A DNA stretch of 19,731 nucleotides from an uncultured Dialister sp. (GTDB lineage Bacteria; Bacillota; Negativicutes; Veillonellales; Dialisteraceae), in assembly GCA_900314595.1 (NCBI GenBank), contig OMVW01000047.1, positions 1 through 19,731 on the forward strand. Direction: 5' to 3'. The notes beneath the pieces are model-generated. The model did no database searches and was not told the origin of the DNA. It saw nothing but the letters and a program-made list of their open reading frames with translations. Shown here piece after piece: positions 1-7,221 of the stretch. Position 1 is the stretch's first letter. The number at the start of each line of letters is the position of its first letter. The position numbers were made by a program, and so were the translations under genes.

Positions 1-557
1 TCTACCATGGCAATCGCTAACTGAAAAAAGCTAAAAAATGGACCCTGGGGTAAGTGCGCCCTTTTTTGGGTTTTTCGGGATAATGGTTTTATAGTAAACC
101 TGGGGAGCCTTTACCGTTTGCATGCCAGGGATTTTTGACATATATCCCATGTGCCTTTTGGCATTTAGTCTCATCAGCCGGAAAACTGACTTGCAAAGGA
201 ACTCGCTGCATGCTCCCCGGTGGTATTGGTACGGATCCGGGCGGAGCATAACGCGTGAAGGGCCTGAGCCATTTTCATGGATGCCGTGGGAACACCCTAT
301 CCGTCGCTTTCAGCGACACCTTCCCCTCCAGGGGAAGGCTATGCGCGCCCCCAGGCATCGAGGCTGGCCTGATTCCTCCGCCCGCAGGACCGGTTGAGAA
401 GGTTTAAAAATCAATACTTGCGGCGCTCATGAATTTGCGCCGCCACCTTCCCGATAGCCCCGATAATCCCGATAACCTCGAGATTCCCGATTCAAAAGTA
501 TTTCCACTTTCATAGTAATCAGGCAGAAGAACTCTATTTCCTATTTCCTGCAAAGCA
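1..557. other. Intergenic region with repeat modules, no gene seen
   Basis: No open frame here has a convincing ribosome binding site or recognisable protein. Two copies of the hairpin-ACCTTC module are visible. At 303-317 the stem GTCGCT/AGCGAC is followed at once by ACACCTTC and a second small palindrome (CCCCTCCAGGGG). The better preserved copy is at 421-494 and is listed separately. The text near 141-165 (ATCCCATGTGCCTTTTGGC) resembles 17823-17841, so it is also dispersed-repeat sequence. Confidence 0.6.
421..494 (+). repeat. Hairpin-ACCTTC module with 9-bp tandem tail
   Basis: A perfect 6-bp stem, CGGCGC (421-426) with GCGCCG (437-442), is followed by ACCTTC (445-450). After that come about five 9-bp units beginning CCCGAT: CCCGATAGC, CCCGATAAT, CCCGATAAC, then a degenerate CTCGAGATT and CCCGATTCA. 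It has the same architecture as the modules at 6.7-7.5 kb, but the tail period is 9 instead of 7. Confidence 0.6.
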
Positions 558-587
558 AGAAAAAGAGGGCGCCTCGCGGCAGCCCTC
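558..587 (-). terminator. Rho-independent terminator of the phosphatase operon
   Basis: Read on the minus strand, GAGGGC pairs with GCCCTC (582-587 with 565-570) around an 11-nt GC-rich loop. A run of T follows (plus-strand A-run ending at 564). It lies 34 bp past the stop of the 621-1055 gene. Confidence 0.75.
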
Positions 588-620
588 AGAATGTGTAAGC
601 GATATTTCCGGCAGGAGAAA

Positions 621-1055
621 TCAGCCCGTAATGGAATCGGCGTTGATCCGAAGCTGGCTCACAAATCCGGTTTCTTCGTCTGTCTCGCTGCCTGTTTCCA
701 GTGTGCCTGTGACGGTGATGGGGGTATCATAGGGGAGTGCAGTGATGGGTTCGTTGACTTTAACGACCACGATGTCCTCAGGCCAGTCGGCATCTGAATT
801 ACAGAAAGGGCAGATGGACATGGGAACGGCAGTGAGTACGAAGAAATGTATGGTCGGCGTCAGTGGTGGGGCCATATAGCCCTGCATGGTCACTGAGCCG
901 CCTTCAAGGCTCTGTACCTTGTCAGAGAAGACGAGTCCGCCGTCCTGATACCCGGAATAAATTTCGTTAAACGATAATTCTTCCGCAAAGGCTGCCGTGA
1001 TTCCGGTCAGCGCAAGGATGAGAGCCATAAAGGAAGTCAGAAGAAATTTTCTCAT
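621..1055 (-). CDS. Secreted OB-fold-like protein with CPFC motif
   Basis: This 144-aa protein has a clear signal peptide (MRKFLL, a hydrophobic stretch, cleavage near AFA-EE at residue 24). The rest alternates short beta-strand-like segments: a QGYMAPP turn near residue 58, then ICPFCNSDADWP around 81-92, then a TVTGTLETG strand near 114. The layout (QGYM, a central Cys-containing loop, closing GTL strand) resembles the DUF3299-type bacterial OB-fold proteins; that assignment is by eye and uncertain. The CPFC pair could bind metal or form a disulfide. It is the second gene of the phosphatase operon: its ATG overlaps the phosphatase TGA (ATGA, 1052-1055), so translation is probably coupled. 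The role in the envelope is unknown. Confidence 0.8.
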   Translation of the reverse strand: MRKFLLTSFMALILALTGITAAFAEELSFNEIYSGYQDGGLVFSDKVQSLEGGSVTMQGYMAPPLTPTIHFFVLTAVPMSICPFCNSDADWPEDIVVVKVNEPITALPYDTPITVTGTLETGSETDEETGFVSQLRINADSITG

Positions 1056-2896
1056 TTATGAGATTTGGTAGCATCGATGCCAAGGGCACGGAGCATACCG
1101 AAGAAGACTTCGGTGTTATCCATAACGCCATGGAAGTATTCGGAGCCCGGGCCTCCTGCGTTGAGGACTACATCATCGGCGGAATGGCATTCCTGAGTTT
1201 CATTCTTCGGAATATTGGCCGGTACGAGTTCGGCTTTGCCATTCTTCGGAATGCGGGCCGGATTTGCCTTGGAGGAAGCTTTGGAAACCTGATGGTATTC
1301 GATCTTGTCCCCATTCTGGACAGCTTCTTCTTTGGTTTCGGTAATTGCGAGGGCCGGCGGGGTCGGGGTCTTCATGAAGCGGTAGTTTTCGTAGTATTCA
1401 GGATGGTTTGCATACTGAACGGCAATGGTTACGTCCGGATCCGGATTTTCCGGGAATCCGTCATGGTTTACATCCTTGAAGGTCGGGAAAATGGATTTTG
1501 CATAGGTACGTACTGCATCTTCGCCGGTCTTTCCGTCTCTTTCATGGTAGGTGCCGGAGATGGAAATACCATGGGAGTGATCGGCTACGACGATGATCAG
1601 GGTATTGTCGCCATGTTCTTTTGCCCACTTTTCAGCGTATTCGATGGATTTATCGAATTCGATGAGGTCGTAAGCGGATCTCTGCCAGTCCATGACGTGG
1701 AGCTGTTTATCGATGGAACCGCCTTCGATCATAGCGAAGAAGCCGTTCGGGTTTTTGGAGAGGATATCGAGAGTCTTTTTGGTCATGTTCATGAGGTTCG
1801 GCTGATCCATATGGCCTTTGAGGACTTTCGGGTCTCTCAGCATTTCACGGTCGATGTATACGTTCATGGTGCTCGGGGTGAAGAGGCCGAGGAGCGGTTT
1901 GTCAGCCGGAGCTGCCATCATATCGGTGGAATTGTCTACGAAGGTGTAGCCCAGGTCTTTGAATTTCTGGATGACATTGATGTCATCTTTTCTCTTGGAA
2001 CCGGCTACGCTCTTCGGAACATAACGGGCAGAGCCGCCGCCCATGATGACGTCAGGACGATGGTATTCTTCGAGGTAATTGTTGGACAGGTAATCCTGGA
2101 GTGCTCTTCTGCGGGTATGACCTACCATAGCTGCCGGGGTAGCATCGGTGGATTCAGCCTGGGTTACGATGCCGACGGACATGCCGCGGGTACGTTTCAG
2201 GATTTCGGAAATATTTTCTACTTTCGGATCATCGAGAGGATCTTTGGTGGAATCTTCGTAAACGCCCATAGCATTGACTACGGATTTATGACCGGTAGCA
2301 TAAGCGGAGGCAGAGTTTGCGGAGTCGGTAACGAGGGAATCATAACCGGAAGTGGTGATGAGGCAGTTGTGGTCCAGTTTTTCCATAGCGAGAAGATCAT
2401 TAAATTTCCCGTTGGTCATGCCTTTGGAAAGGATACGGCCGATTTCACGAATCTGGAGGGACATGCCATCGCCTACGAAGAGGATGACGTTTTTAGCTTT
2501 CTTCTGGGAAGCTTCTTTGACTACTTTGTAAGCAGCGGACTGGGTGGAAGTTCCGAGGGAATCCTTTGCGGTTACCGTAACTTTGACATCGCCCGGTTTT
2601 GCAAAGTTGACTCCATCGATACGGTAGGAGGTCACACCATTGTCCAGAACTTTTGTAACTGCTTCTTTGCCGAAGTATTTGTCAGCGGATACGCCGTTGA
2701 TCTGTACGTCTACATTCTGGAGGCCTTTTGCATTGGCTACTTCCACATCGAAATCAAAACGGGCACCAGCCCAGAACTTTGCGGTGTCTACCGGCAGAAT
2801 GCGAATATCAGAAGCATCAGCACTCATGACTCCGCCAAGCATGGCAGTTCCTGCGAGAATTCCGCAGATGGCTGCTTTCATCCAGGATTTTTTCAT
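1052..2896 (-). CDS. phoA: Secreted alkaline phosphatase (PhoA family) with N-terminal Ig-like domain
   Basis: This 614-aa phosphomonoesterase is exported by a signal peptide (residues 1-28, cleavage near ADA-SD). Residues 30-125 form an extra beta-rich, Ig-like segment absent from E. coli PhoA. The catalytic domain starts at VILFVGDGM (137-145; metal ligand D143). The phosphorylated serine is S192 in VTDSANSASAYATG. Metal ligands follow: E391, D396 and H400 in IEGGSIDKQLH, D439-H440 in VADHSH, and H571 near the C-terminus. All key residues are present, so it should be active, hydrolysing phosphate esters outside the cytoplasmic membrane at a Zn/Mg site. Start: AAGGAG lies 6 bases upstream of the ATG. 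The downstream OB-fold gene overlaps it by 4 bases. A large antisense ORF mirrors it and is a codon-bias artefact. The symbol denotes the family. Confidence 0.93.
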   Translation of the reverse strand: MKKSWMKAAICGILAGTAMLGGVMSADASDIRILPVDTAKFWAGARFDFDVEVANAKGLQNVDVQINGVSADKYFGKEAVTKVLDNGVTSYRIDGVNFAKPGDVKVTVTAKDSLGTSTQSAAYKVVKEASQKKAKNVILFVGDGMSLQIREIGRILSKGMTNGKFNDLLAMEKLDHNCLITTSGYDSLVTDSANSASAYATGHKSVVNAMGVYEDSTKDPLDDPKVENISEILKRTRGMSVGIVTQAESTDATPAAMVGHTRRRALQDYLSNNYLEEYHRPDVIMGGGSARYVPKSVAGSKRKDDINVIQKFKDLGYTFVDNSTDMMAAPADKPLLGLFTPSTMNVYIDREMLRDPKVLKGHMDQPNLMNMTKKTLDILSKNPNGFFAMIEGGSIDKQLHVMDWQRSAYDLIEFDKSIEYAEKWAKEHGDNTLIIVVADHSHGISISGTYHERDGKTGEDAVRTYAKSIFPTFKDVNHDGFPENPDPDVTIAVQYANHPEYYENYRFMKTPTPPALAITETKEEAVQNGDKIEYHQVSKASSKANPARIPKNGKAELVPANIPKNETQECHSADDVVLNAGGPGSEYFHGVMDNTEVFFGMLRALGIDATKSHK

Positions 2897-3121
2897 TATT
2901 AACTCCTTCCCCTTTTAGAGAGAAACAGGCCCATGGGCCACAGACCGCAAGCGGTCAAATTGATTGTTCTGCATATCATCTTAAAAGGGCGATGAAAGAA
3001 GAAATACAGGGTTTCGTATGAGTTTGGAAAAATAATGATTAGAATTGTATGAGTTTTGGAAATAAAATTGACAGTCGCCATGAAATGTAAAGATTCGATA
3101 TCCTGGACAGTGATGATCGTT
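2897..3121 (-). promoter_or_regulatory. Upstream region of the phosphatase operon with direct repeats and palindromes
   Basis: On the plus strand GTATGAGTTTGG (3016-3027) recurs as GTATGAGTTTTGG (3047-3059), 31 bp apart, about three helical turns, which looks like paired operator sites. Nearer the gene lie a GACCGC-AA-GCGGTC inverted repeat (2943-2956) and a GGCCCATGGGCC palindrome (2928-2939), both probably in the 5' leader. I could not place a convincing -35/-10 pair, nor a classical PhoP box. Confidence 0.4.
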
Positions 3122-3385
3122 GTTCATGGTTCGTGATTCGTGATTCGTGGTTCGTGATTCGTGAAGGCGGCCGCCCCAAAATTTGGAGGCGCCGGGTATA
3201 TATTGGCCTTTGGCTCCCAATCGTGCTGAAAGAGATTCTACGCAGGCGGTGACTCTACACTTACGACCCCGACCTGTATTCCCGGCCTTACGTGAACGTG
3301 TACCTCCGCACGAGGGGGAGTGTGTATTCCCGGCCGCACGTGGAGCGAGGGGAGCGCAGCGTTCTCTTTCGGATGTCAGAAATCC
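3122..3385 (-). repeat. Dispersed intergenic repeat: heptads, hairpin, TATTCCCGGCC module
   Basis: Six 7-bp units of RTTCGTG (3122-3163) lead into GAAGG. A 10-bp inverted repeat follows (3172-3181 with 3182-3191, one G-T pair), then a segment with ATTCCCGGCCTTACGTG and TATTCCCGGCCGCACG. The same order of blocks (heptads, GAAGG, hairpin, a TATA-rich stretch, a GCCTYTGGC block, CGCAGGCGGTG, TATTCCCGGCC) recurs at 6478-6680. Part of it is inverted at 19545-19645. No coding potential is recognised. Confidence 0.7.
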
Positions 3386-3441
3386 GGTTGAAAGAGTATT
3401 TTCGATATTAACCAAACCCATTCAAGTCGTTACCGCTCAAG

Positions 3442-3518
3442 CCCTCCCAATGATTGGGAGGGTGGCCGAGCGAAGCGAGGTCGGGTGGGTTGTACTATCG
3501 TTCAAGTCGAAAGTGGCT
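3442..3518 (-). repeat. Dispersed repeat with CGACTTGAACGATAGTAC core
   Basis: Read on the minus strand this contains TTTCGACTTGAACGATAG followed by TACAACCCACCC, then a CTTCGCTCGG block. It ends in a near-perfect palindrome CCCTCCCAAT-G-ATTGGGAGGG (3442-3462). Related copies on the plus strand are at 17700-17800 and 19429-19500, and a fragment lies near 7147. Confidence 0.65.
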
Positions 3519-3622
3519 CAGACGCTTTCCGACTTGCGGGTTCGCTGAAAGACACATAAGGGGATTACTATCGAAACTGACTCAAGCCATATTCATTGTG
3601 CCTGATTCCCAATCCCCAAATT

Positions 3623-3685
3623 CATTCCCGGCCGTGCGCGTGGAACGGAAAAAGCACAGCGTTCTGACCGGGAAGTCAGAAATCC
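3623..3685 (+). repeat. Partial copy of the TATTCCCGGCC repeat
   Basis: CATTCCCGGCCGTGCGCGTG, CACAGCGTTCT and GTCAGAAATCC align with the 3' half of the 3122-3385 element (TATTCCCGGCCGCACGTG, CGCAGCGTTCT, GTCAGAAATCC). It is a truncated second copy about 300 bp downstream. The bases between 3386 and 3697 hold only repeat fragments and no gene. Confidence 0.55.
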
Positions 3686-3697
3686 TGCAGAAGGCGC

Positions 3698-3734
3698 AAA
3701 AAAATCCGCAGGACCAAAAGGGTCCTGCGGATTT
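3698..3734 (-). terminator. Rho-independent terminator of the dehydroquinate-synthase-like gene
   Basis: A perfect 14-bp stem (3702-3715 with 3721-3734, containing ATCCGCAGGACC) has a 5-nt loop. On the minus strand it is followed by seven T (plus-strand A-run 3698-3704). It sits 16 bp beyond the stop codon of the minus-strand gene. Confidence 0.9.
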
Positions 3735-3749
3735 CCATATTTCTATTTC

Positions 3750-4820
3750 TTAATCTTTCAGTGCGCCGATGATTTCATTGAGTGTGGCCGGCCTGATTTC
3801 ACCCTTGCCGATTTCGGTGATGATCGTGACCGGAATCGTATCTCCGTGAAGGTTTTTATCCTGTTTCAAAGCTTCCAGAAGAATCTTGTTCGGGATGGCT
3901 GTGGAAATGGGGAGGGACAGGGACTTCAGCACGTATTCCAGGCGGCCTGCGGTGCCATGGACGGTAGCTCCTTCTGCTTCAGAGCGCTGGGTCACACGGT
4001 ACATGCCGATAGCCGTAGCTTCACCGTGGGTGATTTCCATATTGTTGTAGCGGGAGCATCTTTCGATGGCACTGCCGATGGTATGGCCGAAATCGAGGAG
4101 ACGGCGTTCATTCTTTGAAAGCGGGTCCAGTTCCACATAATGGGCCTTGATGATGCAGCAGCGGCGGATGATTTCCGGAAGCACCCGGTAAATATCCATA
4201 TCAGAGGTGACTTTTTCGAAAAGTTCGAAAAGTTCCCTGTCTGCCACGCAGCCCAGCCTTACGGCTTCGCCCAGGCCATTGTGGAAGAAACGGCGGGGCA
4301 GGGTCTTTGCCATGCCCGGGTCGATGTAAACGGCTTTCGGCTGATAGAAGGTGCCTACGATATCTTTGCCTGCATCCGTATCGAGGGTGATTTTCCCGCC
4401 GATGGACGAACCGATCTGCGCGAGGACGGAGGTGGGGAACTGGATGTAGCGCACACCGCGGCGATAGGTGGCTGCGGCGAAACCGGTAATATCGCCTACG
4501 ATACGGCCGCCCAGGGCGATGAGCAGATCATCGCTTCCAAAACCGAAGTCCACAAGGGCTCCATAGACTTTGCTGACCATGCGAAGGGTGCGGAATTTCT
4601 TGGAAGAGGGAACGACGATCATCTGCACGCTCATACCCGCTTCTTCCAGAGATTTGACCAGATCATTGCCGTAAAGCTTGTCAATGCCGTCTTCCGTGAT
4701 GATGGCTGCTTTGGTCGCGCCGGTGAGTTCCCGGATCATAGGGCCTGCTTTGTTCACAAGGCCGTTGTCGATCACAATATCGTAGGAATCACCGCCAAGG
4801 TTAATATGAATTTTGTCCAT
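3750..4820 (-). CDS. aroB: 3-dehydroquinate synthase family sugar-phosphate cyclase with altered active site
   Basis: This 356-aa protein has the AroB fold. AroB converts DAHP to 3-dehydroquinate with NAD and Zn (shikimate pathway, cytoplasm). Landmarks: ALGGRIVGDITGFAAATYRRG (104-124, canonical GGG is GGR), LAQIGSSIGGK (133-143), GTFYQP, LGEAVRLG, DFGHTIGSAIE and HGEA. Zn ligands are kept (E185, H246, H265), as are K143, R239, K225 and K322. Against fungal DHQS numbering several substrate-pocket residues differ: D146 is Gly137, N162 is Asp153, K197 is Arg188, N268 is Asp243, H275 is Ser250. It may be a divergent AroB or a cyclase with another substrate. Start: GAGGTG sits 6 bases before the ATG at 4820; an upstream TTG (4838) lacks such a site. 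It appears monocistronic. The symbol is by family only. Confidence 0.85.
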   Translation of the reverse strand: MDKIHINLGGDSYDIVIDNGLVNKAGPMIRELTGATKAAIITEDGIDKLYGNDLVKSLEEAGMSVQMIVVPSSKKFRTLRMVSKVYGALVDFGFGSDDLLIALGGRIVGDITGFAAATYRRGVRYIQFPTSVLAQIGSSIGGKITLDTDAGKDIVGTFYQPKAVYIDPGMAKTLPRRFFHNGLGEAVRLGCVADRELFELFEKVTSDMDIYRVLPEIIRRCCIIKAHYVELDPLSKNERRLLDFGHTIGSAIERCSRYNNMEITHGEATAIGMYRVTQRSEAEGATVHGTAGRLEYVLKSLSLPISTAIPNKILLEALKQDKNLHGDTIPVTIITEIGKGEIRPATLNEIIGALKD

Positions 4821-4867
4821 ACCCTTCACCTCGTTCAAATCTGAAATAAAGGAAATAATCTTATCTT

Positions 4868-4876
4868 ATTATATCA
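4868..4876 (-). promoter_or_regulatory. Extended -10 promoter for the minus-strand cyclase gene
   Basis: Read on the minus strand: TGATATAAT, a TGn extended -10 with a perfect TATAAT, about 48 bases upstream of the ATG at 4820. No good -35 is visible, as is usual for extended -10 promoters. Confidence 0.5.
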
Positions 4877-4966
4877 TAGGAAATTGGAAAGAGCGGATGA
4901 ATTTCCACAATATCTGCCGATATTTCCTAATTTTTCAGGGCCCTTCCCAATCCCTTCCCTCTGCAT

Positions 4967-4972
4967 TATAAT
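4967..4972 (+). promoter_or_regulatory. -10 element for the SAP-domain gene
   Basis: A perfect TATAAT lies 35 bases upstream of the ATG at 5008. The -35 region is not convincing. It is divergent to the promoter at 4868-4876. Confidence 0.4.
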
Positions 4973-5007
4973 TAAGAATGGAATAGTATTGGAAGGGAGG
5001 GAAAAAC

Positions 5008-6201
5008 ATGGGCCTGTCCATCAGGGATATCCTGCTGCTCGACTACTTTGACGGTAAACCGGTGCATCACAGGATTTCCCCTTTTGATATGAAAAATTTT
5101 GGCGACGATGCCAACAGCCGGCTCATTTCCCTCCAGAAAGAAGGCTGGATCCGGGAAAGCAAACCCCAGGAAACGGTGAATATGCTGCCGGATAAAGCGC
5201 TTTCCGATTTCCTGAAGCGTTACGGCCTTTCCGGCGAAGGCACCCATGCGGAACTCACCCGCCGGGTGGTCCAGAACATCCCGGAAAAAGACTACGCCCA
5301 CAGCGTGCCGAAATTCTTCGTCCTCACCAGGGAAGGCAAGGCGGAAATCGGCCACCACATGGCCTACGTGCTGAACGCACGGGAAAACTACGGACTGACG
5401 GAAGGAGAAATCGGCGAATCCCAGACCGCCCTCTCCCAGAGAGGCGAACCCTTCACCGCCAGAGACATCCTGTACCGCGCCTTCCAGCAGAAGATTTCCC
5501 TGTACACCATGGCCGGCGAATGGTCCAAACTCAGAAATACCTACTACACGGTGGCCAATTTCTACCTGCGGGTGAAAGACAACGAAAACGCGCTGCCCTA
5601 TTTCTACCTCGTCTTCTTCATTGATATGTCGGGCATGGGAAATAAAAACAACCTCGTCCCCTACGAAAACCTTTTCCCCACCCAGAAGGGCATGATCATG
5701 CTCATGGATGAAATACGGAGAGACCTTCACATGGATATGGATGACGTGAAAGCCTCCTTCCTCTCCTCCATCGCCCGCATGGCCCCTCGCCTTCCCTTTG
5801 CCTACTTCTCGCCCCAGGTCATGGCCTCCATGCTCCTCGAACGCCTCCGCGGACACGATTTCAACGGTACGAAATATATCGCAGAACGAAACGTGCCGGA
5901 TCCCGCATCGAAATCCTACCACTACATCCCCTACGGACGGAGCGAAATGAGAGGCCCCGCCAGAAGCGTGCCTCCGGTGAAACCGAAAATCATGGCACCT
6001 CCCTCCTTCCGCATGCCCGTCTTCACCGCGCCTCCTCCCTTTAAACCGTCGGACAATGCCTATCCCGTCCCCCGCATCCATAAACCCGGTCCCGCCAAAC
6101 CCATGGCCCCCAAGCCCTTTGCAAAGAAAGCAGCGAAAAAAGGACTCCTCTCAAAACTGAAAAACCTGAAGGAAATAAAAGATCTGAAAGATTTGTTTTG
6201 A
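5008..6201 (+). CDS. SAP-like-domain protein with Pro/Lys-rich tail, function unknown
   Basis: This 397-aa cytoplasmic protein has no signal peptide or TM segment. Residues 5-52 (IRDILLLDYFDG, ending LQKEGWIRES) read like a small winged-helix. Residues 59-92 (MLPDKALSDFLKRYGLSGE, then THAELTRRVVQNI) match the SAP motif pattern, a helix-extended-helix DNA-binding module, so DNA or chromatin binding is the likely role. The middle (about 145-290) is helical, rich in Tyr and Phe, with a possible TPR-like stretch around EWSKLRNTYYTVANFYLRV. The last 85 residues are a Pro-rich linker ending in a Lys-rich basic helix, again suiting nucleic-acid contact. Start: GGAAGGGAGGG lies just upstream of the ATG. 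It stands alone and has no obvious terminator; repeats follow directly. Confidence 0.85.
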   Translation: MGLSIRDILLLDYFDGKPVHHRISPFDMKNFGDDANSRLISLQKEGWIRESKPQETVNMLPDKALSDFLKRYGLSGEGTHAELTRRVVQNIPEKDYAHSVPKFFVLTREGKAEIGHHMAYVLNARENYGLTEGEIGESQTALSQRGEPFTARDILYRAFQQKISLYTMAGEWSKLRNTYYTVANFYLRVKDNENALPYFYLVFFIDMSGMGNKNNLVPYENLFPTQKGMIMLMDEIRRDLHMDMDDVKASFLSSIARMAPRLPFAYFSPQVMASMLLERLRGHDFNGTKYIAERNVPDPASKSYHYIPYGRSEMRGPARSVPPVKPKIMAPPSFRMPVFTAPPPFKPSDNAYPVPRIHKPGPAKPMAPKPFAKKAAKKGLLSKLKNLKEIKDLKDLF

Positions 6202-6204
6202 AGT

Positions 6205-6288
6205 TTTTAGTGCATAGTGCGTAGTTTTTAGTAATTAACGGTCACTCAACCAGCAACTAAAAACCAACAACTAACCACTAACAACTCG
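6205..6288 (+). repeat. Two short 7-bp tandem arrays (TTTTAGT and CAACTAA types)
   Basis: 6205-6232 is TTTTAGT, GCATAGT, GCGTAGT, TTTTAGT. 6254-6288 is CAACTAA, AAACCAA, CAACTAA, CCACTAA, CAACTCG. The two arrays are roughly complementary in type (TTAGT against ACTAA) and lie 21 bases apart, so together they could fold back on each other. A two-unit remnant (TTAGTTA, TTAGTTT) is at 8524-8537. Confidence 0.6.
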
Positions 6289-6300
6289 CATCCCTTTGAC

Positions 6301-6329
6301 TTGAAAAATAAGCACTACTCTTGTAAAAT
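6301..6329 (+). promoter_or_regulatory. Sigma-70 type promoter of the tRNA gene
   Basis: TTGAAA (6301-6306), 17-bp spacer, TAAAAT (6324-6329). The tRNA starts 10 bases after the -10 element, as expected for a tRNA promoter. Confidence 0.65.
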
Positions 6330-6338
6330 AATATTAAT

Positions 6339-6415
6339 GCGTTTGTAGCTCAGCTGGATAGAGCAGCGGTTTCCTAAACCGTGTGTCGGGAGTTCGAATC
6401 TCCCCAGGCGCACCA
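6339..6415 (+). tRNA. tRNA-Arg, anticodon CCT
   Basis: A full cloverleaf can be drawn. The acceptor stem is GCGTTTG with CAGGCGC. The D arm is GCTC...GAGC with an AGCTGGATA-type loop. The anticodon stem is GCGGT/ACCGT with loop TTCCTAA (anticodon CCT, reading AGG). The variable region is GTGTC. The T arm is GGGAG-TTCGAAT-CTCCC. Discriminator A and an encoded CCA (6413-6415) follow. The T loop TTCGAAT is canonical. It has its own promoter and terminator, so it is a single-gene transcript. tRNA genes are common integration targets, but no integrase or att duplication is seen here. Confidence 0.95.
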
Positions 6416-6427
6416 TTTGATTGCTGC

Positions 6428-6462
6428 AGCACTTCTGATAGAGACAGAAGTGCTGTTTTTGT
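6428..6462 (+). terminator. Rho-independent terminator of tRNA-Arg
   Basis: A 10-bp stem AGCACTTCTG (6428-6437) with CAGAAGTGCT (6445-6454), 7-nt loop, then GTTTTTGTTTT. It begins 12 bases after the CCA end. Confidence 0.9.
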
Positions 6463-6477
6463 TTTGTCAGATCAATG

Positions 6478-6680
6478 GTAAGTGATAAGTGAAGGTGGCA
6501 CCCTTGCGGGCGCAGTTTTTATATGGGGCCTCTGGCCCCCACTTGTGCTGTAAAGGTTTTCCGCAGGCGGTGGCTCTTCTTCGGCGGCCCGGACCTGTAT
6601 TCCCGGCCTTACGTGGACCTGCATCCCCGCACGAAAGACAGCGTGTATTCCCGGCCATGCGGAGAGTGCCGATTGGCACA
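6478..6680 (-). repeat. Dispersed intergenic repeat, second copy (RTAAGTG heptads, hairpin, TATTCCCGGCC)
   Basis: Two heptads GTAAGTG and ATAAGTG (6478-6491) run into GAAGGT. Next is a hairpin (GCACCC at 6498-6503 with GGGCGC, loop TTGC; read as minus-strand RNA the mismatch becomes a G-U pair). Then come TTTTTATATGGGG, GCCTCTGGC, CGCAGGCGGTG (6562), TATTCCCGGCCTTACGTG (6599) and TATTCCCGGCC (6646). Block order matches 3122-3385, but the heptad and stem sequences are different. Confidence 0.7.
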
Positions 6681-6731
6681 AAAAAAGAACTTCGGGAGCC
6701 TGACCGTTACGACTTGAACGGGTATTTCACA

Positions 6732-7077
6732 CCCGCCTGTGCAAAGTCCCCATAAATAATTTGTCGCCCCATCAGGGGCGATACCTTCCCGCACCCCGCA
6801 CCCCGCACCCCGCACCCCGAATTTTCGGAATAGAATCTAATGGGGCCTGCCTCTGTGAGGCTAACCCCGACTACCGGAAATGACACAAACCATCTGATCT
6901 GATAAAAGACTCAATAAAAAAGCCTGTGCAAAGTCCCCATAAATAATCGGCGGCCCTCAGGCCGCTACCTTCACGAACCACGAATCACGAACCACGAATC
7001 ACGAAATCTCGATACTGACAATACCGGGTCTCGCCGTGGTGAGGCTAACCCACGAATACCGCATCTGACTCTATCCG
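6732..7077 (+). repeat. Long direct repeat, copy A (two hairpin-ACCTTC modules)
   Basis: 346 bp, nearly identical to 7222-7560. It is built of two related halves. The first is CCTGTGCAAAGTCCCCATAA, then stem CGCCCC-ATCA-GGGGCG (6765-6780), ACCTTC and four GCACCCC heptads (6791-6818). The second half starts with the same CCTGTGCAAAGTCCCC at 6923, then GCGGCC-CTCA-GGCCGC (6950-6965), ACCTTC and five CACGAAY-type heptads (6972-7006). Both halves continue into a GTGAGGCTAACCC block. No coding frame is supported. Confidence 0.85.
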
Positions 7078-7221
7078 TAAAAAAGACAAATGACTTGGAA
7101 TCTATTACGTAACGCATGGATTCTTTCCAGTCAATTTCCGTGCTAATGATCGTACGCCCCCTCACCCTTTGGGAGCTCCCCGGACGCGTGGAGCACGCCA
7201 TCAGTGATAACCGGCATCATC

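Noticed and set aside
1058..2902. 614-aa plus-strand ORF
   Set aside because: Exact antisense mirror of the alkaline phosphatase gene; its protein has no family features and it lacks a ribosome binding site.
3183..3753. Overlapping plus-strand ORFs in the repeat region
   Set aside because: They are made entirely of dispersed-repeat sequence, similar frames occur in each copy, and no start signals are seen.
4140..4844. 234-aa plus-strand ORF
   Set aside because: Antisense to the dehydroquinate-synthase-like gene, with no ribosome binding site.
4972..6081. 369-aa minus-strand ORF
   Set aside because: Shadow of the SAP-domain gene with a His/Gly/Phe-biased composition typical of antisense frames.
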